A DNA stretch of 64,000 nucleotides from Lycocorax pyrrhopterus obiensis. Taxonomy: Eukaryota; Chordata; Aves; Passeriformes; Paradisaeidae. This document shows positions 35,301 to 47,500 of this stretch, one piece after another. A program made the translations under genes and the position numbers. Every line of letters begins with the position of its first letter. Within the stretch, counting starts at the first letter, position 1. The DNA lies in NCBI GenBank assembly GCA_014706295.1, contig JACSVZ010000002.1, positions 131,511,431 through 131,575,430 of the forward strand, read 5' to 3'. A model generated the notes under the pieces. It was not told the origin of the DNA. It ran no database searches and saw nothing but the letters and a program-made list of their open reading frames with translations.

Positions 35301-38300
35301 AGCAAGATGATGTGGCCCCTGGGAGGCTCCAGCACTGATGAAGCAGCTGTCTTGCTGGATTTCCCCTCCTGCTGCTGATGAAAACCACTGCTTCCTTCCA
35401 CAACCCCTTCCGGCCCCTCCCTGTCCTGCTCCCCGGGGTAGCTGGGTGCCTGCTGATCTCCCCAGTGCTACCTCCAGCCCCTGGTAGAAATACCAAATCC
35501 CCACACCGTTTTTGTGGTCCTGATCCCTTGCATCTCCAGATGAAGGACAAGGGAAAAAGCTGGTCCAGATGGTAGGTGCTACATGCACCGAGAGATCTCA
35601 GTGTGGCACAAGGGGAGGAGGGTTTCAGGGCTTCTGACAACACTTGGGCATCACACCTGAGTGGCACTTGGGTGTGTCACTGTTGGTCCCTCTCCAGGCA
35701 GAGGTGCTGGGGTGATGGGCAGGCACATGGCAAATCTCCATCTCTCTTACATGATGATTTCTTTTTATGCTGGGGAATGTACCTGGCTATGTTCAAAAGG
35801 ATGCTGGTGGCTTTCTGAAAGCAAATACATGTCCTCCATCAAGAGTGATGCTGCCTTTCTTCTTCCAAATGGGGGGGCGCGGGGGGGGCGGGGAGTGAGG
35901 CCAAAGCAATCAATTAGCACTGATTACCAGGAAGAAAAGGAAAGCTGGCTCAGGTAACATATCTGTGTGCTCTGAGTACCAGAGCACAGGGTGTTCAGGT
36001 CAGGGTGCTCCTCAGTCACAGCCTCAGACACAAGGAGTAAGCTGTTCCTGGCTGCTTCCAAGTAGACAGTAAGCACAAAAACATCAGGGTTGGGCAGGGT
36101 TGGCCTGGGGCAGGAAGGGATAGGGACCAGGTGCAAAGGGCCAGAGTCAGTGAGGCACAGTCACCCCACAGGGTGCTGGCTTACAGGGCTGCCTTGGGAA
36201 TATAGCTTATCTCAGTTCTCCCTGGTTCTCAGACATTTACACTTCATCACTTTGATTCCTCTTTTTCTGCATTCCAACCTGCACAGTGGCAAACGAAGTG
36301 CTGCAGCAGCCCCAGGCTTGCTTGGTTGTTTTCAGTGCCATGTGGCAAACAGACCCCAGAGCTGCTTGGTTGCAGTGCAAAACCGTGGGGCTCCTCTAAC
36401 CTCAGGTTCTCAGCCCAGCTCCCAGAAAGCAGAGTTGCCTCTGCAGGTCTGGCTCCATCTGTTGAGATGTATGGGATCCACTGTGTTGTAGACTAAGGGC
36501 TGGGATACACTTCTCTTCAGCAGGGAGCTCTGGTGTGTTTTGTCCAGTTGAAATTGAAGGCATTGCTGGTGGGAAGTTCTGCCTGCTTGGGTGAATGGGA
36601 CCTCTATGCACACCTGAAGAGGGTCATTAAGGAATATGGGAAAATCCACTCTCTGCCCAGAAGAAGCCTCCAAGAGCTGAATTTTTGTCCTTCACACCCC
36701 GAGCTCTGACTGCAGCAGCACTCTCTCAGCACAGAGCTTACATCTGAGGCCTTGAAGTCTTTGGCTAAAGTTGTATCTTGCAAGGGAAAGGCAGAGACAG
36801 ACCTTGTGAAAGTGTCTTTCCTGTAATGGGGGCATCTGAATGTGAGTTCAGCATTTGCTGAATAGGAATAACCTGGTATCTCTTCTGTACCGTCTTACAA
36901 ACAGCGCCAAAGTGCTTACTTTTTCTTAACACAATATTTTGTCACTTCATTATCAGTGCTTAAGCTGCTAGGCTTGTAAGCCCTCCTACCTCCGGAGAAG
37001 TTGCCTGTACCTGGCACTTTGGCAGAGGCAACCTGATAGCCCCACACAGCTCCTCCTTCCCCAGCATGCCAGGGGCAAGGCTGCTCGGGAAGGCTGGGAA
37101 GAACAACACATTGCATTTGCCACAGTATTTTAAGCACAAAGATACACCACGCTATGATTATTTTCCATGTGGATGTGAACACATGAAATATGGTGTAATT
37201 TATGGTTATGTTAAATCTGCAATGCATGAGCTGCTAAGGTGGCCAAGGATTGAGCGTCAGCAGCAGGCTGCAGGTTGGATTGCAGCAGGCATCCAAGTTT
37301 GAGGAATGCTTGAGGGCAGGTTCCTCTTGATCCTCCAATCTATGTGGCATTTGGTGAGGTCTACATGAAGATGGATGTCTCACCCTCTGCTTTCAGTGGG
37401 AGAAATTGCTCTCGGCTTCCCCAGGAGTATCATGAGCAGGAGTGGGTGGAGACTGAGAGCGGGTCACAAGAACAGTCCTTGCAGTGCCATATGTGCCCCT
37501 GTCAGCCTAATGAAAGCCTAATAATTAGGATTGCCACTCTCTTTATTTTTAATTATGAGGTAGCACTTTATTGTAGAGGGCAAAAGCAACCCTGTAATTA
37601 GCTTGTATGATTACTCAGTTATTAGCCAGTCTCTGACGCTGCAGACACCCAGGAGAACCCTTGGCAGGCTGTCACAGGGCTATGTAGGTTGGATGGGACC
37701 CCTGGCAAGACTTCCCCCTCCTACTACTGAGACCATGCACAGATCTGGCAGGGACAATGACAGCACGAGGCTCCAAGCATGAGGGGATGACCTCTGGCAG
37801 TGAGGTATTGCCATCCAAAAGACTTTAGCTCAGCTTCTCTGTGCTGCTGAGGCCTCACCATGCTGCATCCTCAGTGTCCCCAGTCTGGTTTCTTTCACCT
37901 GCACAGGCACAGGCTGGATTTCCAGCTCCAAGGCCCCAGCACACTGACATCCCGCGCTCACTGGGAGCAGCCTCCTGCCAGAGGGCATTGCTTAGCACTG
38001 CAGTGCACAGCAATATCCAAACCGTCGAGGGCATGGGCTGAGAAACTAACGTGTTTATAAAACAAATTACTTAAGAAAGAAAGAATGAAAGGGTGCAGAA
38101 GGCTGCTGTGAGCAGCCCTGTGCTTCTCAGCCATCCGGCCCCAGTTCGTGCTGGTGCCTGGGGTTGTTCCTCCCCAGGGGCAGGAGGTGGCATCGCCTCT
38201 GCCCAGGCAGGTTGCAGCCTGCTTGAAGGGCTGAGAAGTTTATGGGTCAATGCAGTGAGAGCCAAAGAGGCTTCACTGGGCACGAGGGAGGAGAGCGGTG

Positions 38301-41300
38301 CATTGGTGCAGGGAGCAGCTTGGCATCGACCTGGCTGTATGGTGCATGCAGGTTCACAGCTGTGCTGAAAACATGCTGGACAGGTTAATTTTTCCTTCTG
38401 CTGGGCAGGTGCAAACCCTGTTCTCAGCTTAGCTGCCACTGCTGCCTGCATCCCACGCTCTGCTGAGCTTGCGGGGGGTTTCTTGTCCCCTCCTCTCACC
38501 CCCGCCAGGTTTGCTTCTTTAGCTGAGCCATTCCGGGGGCCGGCTGGTATTTCAGTCAGTGAAGAAATTAGTAACTGATTTATGTAACATCTCGTGTGAC
38601 TGCTGCAGGGTCTTCACAGAGAGACAACTGCGAACAAGTACACTATCAGCAGAATAAGGGGCCCAGAACACACCCCAGAGTGAACTGTGGAATCACACTG
38701 CAAGGCCAGATGCCACTCTGCTGCTGTGCAGTGGCGCCTGTACCTGTGTGCCGTGGCCGTGTCCTGTTTCACTGCAGCTCAGCTCTGCAGGCGAGGCCCA
38801 GCAGCCACGTTACCACGTTCTTCCCAGGGCTGACCAGAGCTGGTTCCTACCTTGAAAAGGAGCTTCTGGTGTCCTCTGTTTCTCCAGACGTCAGGCCAGG
38901 CCCCGTCCCAGCGGCACGGCGCTCAGCACCGAGGTGCTGTGTCTCCCAGGGCCCACTCAGGCTGGCATCGCCCGCCAGCAGCGCCTCTCCTGCTGCCCCT
39001 GCCCAGCTGCATCGGTGCCCAGCAGATGCAGGAGCTGCGGTTCAGCAGGGGCTGGGTGCTGGAAGCTCTTGCTCCTCCTCCTGGCTCTCTGCTGAGACTT
39101 TGGTGTCTGTCTCTCACCTCTGGTCATCAATGCTCAGGGTGGGGCAGGAGGGATGGTCACCTCACACATGCATGGGAAAACCTGGGCAGAACAGTGCTGG
39201 GACGTTGGATCCTGCATCTCTCCCTGACTCTCCTGGGGCTGAAGCTTTCAGCTTGGATGGTCCAGGGGTTATTCTGAGTGTGCACATGTCCCTGGGCCAC
39301 TGGTGGCGGACTTGACGTCCCTGTGCAGGAATGGAAACCCCACTGGTTCAGCACTGGTGGGCGGGAAGGCTGAGCAACATGTCAGCATCCCTCTCAGCAG
39401 CTGTGATTCAGTAGCAAAGGAAATAACACAGAAATGCTTGCAAAATAAAAATGCTTTTGATGTGAATAGAAATGTTTATAATAATCTGGATTTTTTTCAT
39501 GTAAATAAGGCTCAGAAAATGTGTTTTGTCAAAATGACACACAGTGAGCTCTAGTAGGTGTACCCATCTCAGAATAAAAGGAACAGAAGCTACTCACTTC
39601 ATGAACCTGAAAGCTTTCTTAGAATTACAAAAGGAATAAATGATCTTAATCATATTAACTCCTGGGTGGTCGCCTGAGCCTTTGTGAGCAGTATTCATCA
39701 CATCCCAGACAGTGTAGTTTTAAGCTCGCACAAAAGACAACTTCAGATGATCTCACGGTCTCCTTTTCAGCAGTGTAAATTATTGATAACACCCAAAAGG
39801 CTGGGATTTAATTCCAATATGAGCATGTCCATTTCAGCAAATCTCAGCGTGGGAAGACAACTGCTGCTCTTGCCAGTGAAGGAGCGCTCTGTGGCAGCCT
39901 CCCAGGGCCTCTGCCACAGCCTCAGCACCCACCAGTGTCTCGCAGGGGCTCTGGTGGCTGACAGCTGGTGAGGGGAGAGGAAGGGCTGCAGGAGCTGGGC
40001 CGTTCACTTCTGCCATGCCAACAGCTGGGCAGGAGATGTGGCCCCCGCCTCGCACCTCCCACAGGTGCCATTCATGACAGCCCTACTTGGAGTGGTTCTT
40101 GCCCAAGGTCACAGCAGCTTAGCATGGCATTGGCCAAGCAGCTGCAATCCTAACATCAGCTGTTGATGATCATGTTTATAAAGCTGCTATATCATCATGC
40201 TTATAAAGCATGAAAAACAATGTCTGGATTGTACCTTTGCCTCCAGCAGTGTGTTTTCAAAGGCAATTTCTCGGACTGTCTTCATCTCAGGTGAGAGGTG
40301 CCACTAAATTTTTGCCATACTGACATCGATTCAGCAGCTGTTGCCAGTCTTCTTGATCGTGAAATGAGAGTTCTTCACCAAAGGACTTATTCAAATGCAA
40401 AACGAATTAGGCTTTTTTTATCTTACTGCACATGTACTTCAGGAATTTAGGAATATTAAGAACCCCTAGAGACTACCTTCTTTTCAGTTACCATGGTTCA
40501 TCTTGACAAACAGCAACCCCCTCACTTGCAGGCAATGCCAGAGTTTTGGTTTTTGATGAGGGCAGGTGGAAACAATCCTGTGTTGTTTCTGGAAGAGGTG
40601 CTGGAGTCTGGGCACATGGTGGGTGAAGTGTTTTAAGAAAAATTTTCACAGGGCAATGGAAACCAAATTAACCCTCCACTCTCCCTTTCCCATCCCCTTT
40701 CCTCCAACTGAGCTGGTAGGAGATGGCAAACACTGTAAAATTCAGTGTATTCACCCAGGATCCTACCTATGTGTCATGGAGAGATTATCAAGTGAAAATG
40801 CACCAAGAGATGCTGTGCCCAACATTTACGATCTAAACTTGGTCTGATACAATGTACGGGTTGATTCCTTACAAATCTTTCATGGCTTCTGTCTCCAGCT
40901 CATCCTGGTTACTGCAGCATGCTCCCAAAATCATAATCCTGCAGCAAATGTTAGGAGATCTCACCAGCATGTTGTTTTCATTAAGTAACAACACAACATG
41001 AGGATGAGATAAACTCACTTAAGAAAAGCCTTCATGTGTATTGTCTATAAACAGAAAGTTCACCTTCCTCTCTCCTTTTGGGAAAAAATGATGAAGCGAA
41101 GTGCTTTTTTATTGCCTAACCTAGTTTCTTTTCAGGAATAGAAAAAACTGTAAACATTTTTAGCCTCGATTTTTATCTTACACAGGAGTAGAGTGTGTGC
41201 AGGACAGTATGCAGCAGTGAGTGACCTCTGCTTCACACAGGAGTGGCTCATGGATGAATCAGTCTGGTTTAGATCATAAATGCTCACACAAAGTACGGCT

Positions 41301-44159
41301 TTGCTCCACTGGATGGAGAAGCTGAGTACTGCACGTGGCTGTTTCAAGTTTGCAGAATCAAGCTCTGCATGCAGGCTGTGTTTCCTAACGGGCTGTGATC
41401 ACAAAGGGTCGTCCCCTAGTCCCAGTGCTGATGCTGTGCCTCATGCCCTTGAGATCAGGGACCTCACCCAGCAGAAAATGCAGCTTGGTTTTCAGCTGCA
41501 TCAGTTTTCCGATTGTGAAACCACATGAAGAGATGCATTGGATAGCCCAGTCCTCCTGGGAAAGAAATAGCAGGATTGTAAATCTTTCCCTGCAGTGTAA
41601 ACTACAACTTTTGCCATGATGCTTTTGCTCTCCATTTGCAGCACGTGCTTTCTGCCTTGTTGAGCTTCCAATACAGTTTCTCTGAAAGACAACAGCAAGG
41701 CCCGTGCTGATTTCAGAAACAGCCAATTGCCTGCCTGGGATTTCTCGCAGCACAGCACAAGGACCAGCCTCCGTACCTGGCCTGTACCCATCCCCCCTGG
41801 CTGTGTGGGGGCTGTGTGGGGAAACAGGGCTCCTTTCCTTCATTTTGCAGGGGAGAGGAGGTCAGTGTCCTGGCGAGCACCACTCCATGCAGGCAGCACC
41901 AACATGCTGCAGACAGCTTTGAATTAATAAGAAAAACATGTCCAGGTCCCATTTGCAGGTTTCCCAAATGCTTTTTCTGCTTGAACACTTACTCTCAGAA
42001 GCATTTGGATTTGCATGTATGACAGGTTGAATCAAAGGTTTATTGTCTGCACAGCTCCTTTGTTTATTCAGAGATTACGATTTTGGCAAGAAACAGCTTC
42101 TTGAGGCCCTGGGGTGTCTGTAGGCACAGGAGTCACTGCAGGCACCAACCCTGTCAAGGGGTGGCTCCGCTGCCCTCCTGCTTCAGCCACATAAGCACAG
42201 AATTGAGAGAAACCTGGAGGGTTTTGCAGGAGTCGCTTTCCCCACTGCTTGGCAGCGAGGGCATTTGTTATAAAAACAAGAGGGTTAAGAATCTCCCTGC
42301 TCCTTGGATTGTCGTCTCCAGCCATGCAGAGGGTGCCCTTCTGGAGCTCCTCATGCACACCAGCTCCGGAGCGCTGCCACAGCTGCCTGCTCCGGGACAG
42401 GGACCTTTAAACACACGGGGCCTGGCACTGATGGACAAGGCTGCACACACAAAACAGAGCAGGCACGAGTAAGATGCAGAGGGGCAGCTCCTCTGACTTC
42501 AGCCATCAAAAACGTGGGTTCACAGGAGGGAAGGGCATCTCCAGGAGATCCCAGTGTCTGTTACACACAGCATTAGTCACCCATGTAGAGGGACCCATTC
42601 TTTTCTGTTGGCTTTAGAGGGGGCCACAGGGATTACTGCTACCCTGCATGTTGAAGCCTGCTCCTGGAGACAAGTGGAGGGAACACTCTCACTCTGCCTT
42701 CTCCGTCTACAGTACCAAGTCCCAAAGTTAGATGCTTTACAGTTTGGCACCGTGGCCTCTTCTATGGTTTGATGCTGAGGAATACTGTCCAGCAGTCTTT
42801 GGGCTCAAAACTGCTCTGTTGGGCTGGATGTGGTGTTGAAATGTGGAGCCTGACATCTTTCTAGTCCGTGACCTACCACACCAGACACTTGCTGTCATGA
42901 GACAGATAATAATGCTGTCCTATAATCAAGGCAAAAAGAAAGATTTTGGGTATTCTGGACAGAAAACATGTTGCTGCTCTACCACAAGAGCTAGAATTCA
43001 TTATTTAATGCAGAAAATGAAGTTTCAGTTTGAACGGCCAACAGTGCTCATGTGCAAGCACCAAGGCTTTAGTACTTAGGTCTCTGGACATTTCTCCACT
43101 GAGGTTACACATAGCAGATGGAGCTGCCAGGCAGTTATGGACAGAGAAATGAACTTCAGCATTGTGTTCAGCCTCTAGAAGAATTCTGCAGGGGCACTGA
43201 ACAACAGCTGAGAGCATAAGCCCCCAGGGCATGTGTTTGCTATGCCCTGTAGAGCCCAGCACATAATTTGCTACCATTATCAACAGCAGAAACATCTCTT
43301 GAGAAGTTTTCCTCTTCTCTCAGATAATTCTGTATCTTCTGAGAATTCTGAGAAACAACACACCCTTCTCTCAGTGCTCCTTCCTCAGCTACAGAATAGT
43401 CAGACTTCTGCATAGCATCCTCAGGCTCTCCTCAGAGAGGCAGCTGAAGGTGGGTGTCAAATAGTTTCAACAGTAGCTCTTAAGTAACTACAAAAATACT
43501 TGGTTTTTCATCAACAACATAAGCACCATTTTCGTTTTTTGAAAGGTAGCTTTTATTTCTTGCTGTAACACACCACTGAAATTGCATTAGAGTGTCTGAT
43601 AGATTCTTGATTTGTTATTTCGGTGGGTTTTGTGTTTTATTGTCTGATGCATATGGTCTTATAACAAGGCATTTTGGTCTATGACACAACTGGAAGCCTT
43701 AGCACATGCCACATGATATCAAAGACATTAATGTAGAGGATCTTGTCACAAAAAATAGTATGAGTCAATTCTGCAGGACTTGCAAGTAAAAGAAAAATGT
43801 ATCATCAGAGTGTAACAAACATTTCTTGAATCAAGAGAAGGTCATCTGGCTCATCTCTCGTGGACATTTTATTTCATCATGAAGGATTCTTAACTGATTT
43901 TTTAATTTGCTCCAGGAACCTTGTTAGGGAGAGTGTGATATAGCTTCTGCTCCATATATGATATGGAATCTGTTCCAAATTCAGCTTACACTCCCTCAAA
44001 AATATCTGTGATTTTGTATAAGGTTTTAATTACATCTTGAAGTTCCTTGTTTGAATAATAAATGCTTTAATCAAACATTTCAATTAAAAGATCTCTTATA
44101 TGAACTTAAGTCAAACCTGGCAGCCCTGCAGACTGAATTCCATTCTTTAGCCAGGGAAC
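32301..44159. other. Long intergenic stretch, no gene seen
   Basis: About 12 kb without a supportable gene. Local features: a poly-G run (35868-35893), a cluster of TAAT-core sites (37485-37640), a short direct repeat around ATCATGTTTATAAAGC (40165-40215), and a GC-richer patch with long but unrecognised frames (38090-39310, longest 239 codons on the plus strand). An unannotated lncRNA cannot be excluded from sequence alone. Confidence 0.5.
37485..37640. promoter_or_regulatory. Possible conserved non-coding element rich in TAAT sites
   Basis: Within about 110 bp there are several homeodomain-type cores (CTAATGAAAG, CTAATAATTAGG, TTTTAATTATGAGG, CTGTAATTAGC) in a locally AT-rich block set in GC-richer DNA. 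This resembles many vertebrate enhancers, but conservation cannot be judged here. Confidence 0.25.
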
Positions 44160-44543
44160 AGGAGCAGGAGCAAGGCAGTCAGCTGATGCCTTTTCCTGGT
44201 CTTAAAATCAAGACTCAAACACGGTTAGAAGGAAAAAGGGATTTTACCTCTGTATTTATTTTAAGGATCCTTAGGTGCACCACGTCCAGGTCGAATGCAC
44301 CTCAATGCACACAGCAATGCACAGTCACAATAGATCTGGTATAACATTATAGGTCTTACTAATTAGCATATCTATCAAAGATTCCCCAATGATAGGCTCG
44401 AGTGAGCCCCCCTCCCCGAGGAACCTTCCCCTGGATGGTTCTATCTTAGTTTACAAAATGTGTTCTGGAGAGGACCTTGGTGTCTGGGGCTTTCTGATCC
44501 CTAACTACGAAGCTTCTAAAATGTTTAGTCTCCTAGCTTGACA
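44160..44543 (-). mobile_element. Candidate solo LTR of an endogenous retrovirus
   Basis: Read on the minus strand, a TGT-initiated segment starting at 44543 contains a G-run near GGGGAGGGGGGCTCACTCG, ATTGGGGAATCTTTGATAG, and an AATAAA signal at 44260-44255 followed by a U5-like stretch. The arrangement resembles avian ERV LTRs. No gag/pol/env coding sequence flanks it, so it would be a solo LTR. I could not find a matching target-site duplication, and the end near 44160 is a guess. Confidence 0.4.
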
Positions 44544-47500
44544 AACAAGTCCAAGAATGTAGGCTAAAAACCACTTAGAATACAGAAGTTATAAGGTAAA
44601 AAATAGGTATAAAAGAAAAGGCAAAAAATCATCATGGCATCACAGCCACCTTGAATTTCTCTGCCAATGTCTCAGGTGTGACCTTTAAGGACAGCATGTA
44701 GAGGCAGCATGTAGGGGCAGAGAAGAACTTAGGCTTCCTCATTATCATTCCAAGAAAATGTAATTTCCTATTATCATCCCACAAAACATAGAGAGCACTG
44801 GAGAGGGTCGGTGTGACTGCAGCACAGAGAGCTGGCCCCTCTCTCCGGCTGGCCTTCCATGGGTGAGCTGTGTCACCTGCAGTCTGCACTGGAGGCCTGC
44901 AGGAAATCCATCCAGCTCCTTGTGGGTTTATCCCTCACAGTGCCTTCCCTGGTGGAGGAGGAGATGACAGACAGAGGAAGGAGAATGGTCACATCGTCAC
45001 TCCAGGCTCAAAGGAACTGAATTCCTGGGGGACCAGTCTGGAATACTGCATCAGTGATGACAATGATGGCCATACACTGATGCTGTCCTGACGGCTCAGG
45101 ACTGGCTCTCCATTCCCTGGCTGACTTGTCATTCACACTGTCAGCCTCGGACAGGATGTTCACATCCCAAACTTTAATGACCATAATGCATTAACTGACT
45201 AATCTGCAAAAATGCCTCAGGCATCCACTGTACCTGCCTGATGGGAGGGGAACTTCGTGGCTTTGCTGGAATTTGCTCAGTGTTTCAGAGAAGTGAGATG
45301 CAGCTGGGGGTGCAGCCCTTGGAGCTCTCCTGTGGTCAGCAGCAGGTGCTCAACACACACATCGCCCACTCCAGGTGCTCATGGAGATGGGGAAGCAGCA
45401 CGCCTTAAGGAAAAGAACCAGGGGAATGAGCTCTTGAACTTCTCTGGGGAAGAAGATTCCTTATCCTTTTGTAACAAAATACCATATATACAGAATTACC
45501 AGTGAACAGGCAATTCAGTAATTGGCCACCTTGTTTCATCCATTTGATAAAGAAAAGAGAAAAAAATATTGAAATTCAGAGATAGAAAATCCAGATCTTT
45601 TTTAGTCTAAAGTTTTTAGCATAAAGTTTCTTTTTAAGTCAACTACTTGGCTGAAACCAGCCCAGCAACTTCTTTTTCTCTTCCCTTTGCTATCAGTCCC
45701 CAGGTATTAGTAGGATAAAGGAGAAGGTGACTCATGAATCAGTGGCTCTTTAGAGGTATGAGGCACAGTCTCGGGAGGCTGCAAACTCATCACAAACTTC
45801 ATCCCTGTGATCATTGGAAGCCACCCTCCCCCTCCACACATACATTTTCTGTCACCGCCAAGTGGCCATCTAGGCATCCATTTTAGCCTTTCATCTGACT
45901 TCCAGGGGTTTCCCTAATTAAGTGCAGTTTGACTAGAAACCATCCTGCATCCATCCTTTACATTTCCATGGGTTTGGAACATGAGGTACTACAAAAATAT
46001 TTGACAAGGGACTTCTTTGGAGATTTTTTCCCTGCTATTATTATGTTTATCCCACTGTAGGAAGACTGTCCACTGCACCCCATCAGAGCTATTTCCTTCC
46101 CCCTCTTGAAAAACCATCACCTTCTGCTTTCCTAACCCCACACCTCTCTCCCAATCTGCTGAACACTGCTGAGAAGCCCCAGGGCTTCCTTAGGCAGTCT
46201 GTCTACCCTGGCAGTTGCTCCTGGCAGCAGGAGCCAGGGAAGGCAGCTGGGTGGGCAGCAGGCAGGTAGCTCCACATGATGGCTGGAGATTGTCCTTGGC
46301 TTGAGCAGGCTGCAACTGGGAATGTCAAGTCTGATTTTCATTTTACTTTGCAAGCCTATTCAAAACCTTGGGCCTTGTATATATGGCAGATGCCAGAGTA
46401 GGGAAGAATTGTTCCTGGTACGTATTGTATCACTGAAACAGCCACTGAAGCAGAACTCCCCTAGCTGACCAACCCCTCAGGATAATAATTTTGAGCTCCT
46501 GCAGTAATGGAAAAGGAGAAACTGTTGAGCCTGTGATGACATGCTCCAGCACTCACCAGGCACTGGCAGATTTTTTAGCTAAGAAAACTCCAAATCAATT
46601 AGGCACTCCCTTTAAAACTCTTATCTGTGCAGCATTTGGTATCTTCACTCCAATGATGACATCATTTTACTGGTTCCCCTGGGACCTTAATTGTGACCTA
46701 AATTTCTACTGTGGATAGCAGTACAACCAAAACCAGATTTTCGTCAACATCTCATCAGTTTTGTCAGTAACACAGGCCTGATACATGCTTAACATATAGA
46801 TTCTTAATTTAGAAAAAGGTGGGGAAAAAAGATACAAATCTAACTGTGCTTTTGAAGGTCACATTTAATGAACCTGATCCCATTTCGCATTAAGTCCAGA
46901 CCATTTTTCTAGGTCGCATCCTGTCTAAAAATTCTCATGTGTCAAGTCCACATGTGGACAGCTTGTGAAACAGCTCCCAGTCCTACAGCATGGAAGGTCC
47001 CACTGCATGTGCCACTCAAATGGTCCCAGCGCAGAGGGCTGGCTTGGAAGTTGGGTTGTGTAATCTCCTATGTGCTTTGAGGTTGAATTTTTGCTGCCTC
47101 ACTTCCCTATCTCTCTCAGCACGTCTTCTTACTTCCTTTTGTTTTACTCTTGCCATCAGCATTTTCTTTGCTCACCTCAACAAAGTGTCTGTTTGCATTC
47201 TTTGGAACATAACTATTTATCTTCCAGAATACTTAACACCACAGACTTATCTTCCCTAACACTTAAACATAAACTGTTTCTATAGCCCAGCTGTGCAACC
47301 TGCTGTTTAGTTGAGGCTTTAGCACACAATGAATTTCAAGCCTGACAAAAATAGACTGGGAAAAGATGGATAGTCTACAAAACTTGCTATGCAAATGTTA
47401 GACTTCTTTAATACTACTGATGGGCAGCAGGAAGTAAAACCTGAGCGACTTGCTGGCCAGAAAGCTTATGCCTTGGCACGTCAAGCTATGATGGAATTGC

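Noticed and set aside
38596..39315. 239-codon plus-strand frame, the longest in the intergenic region
   Set aside because: It is GC-biased with Ser/Ala/Pro/Cys-rich composition, has overlapping long frames alongside, no recognisable domain and no splice context. A chance frame is likelier.
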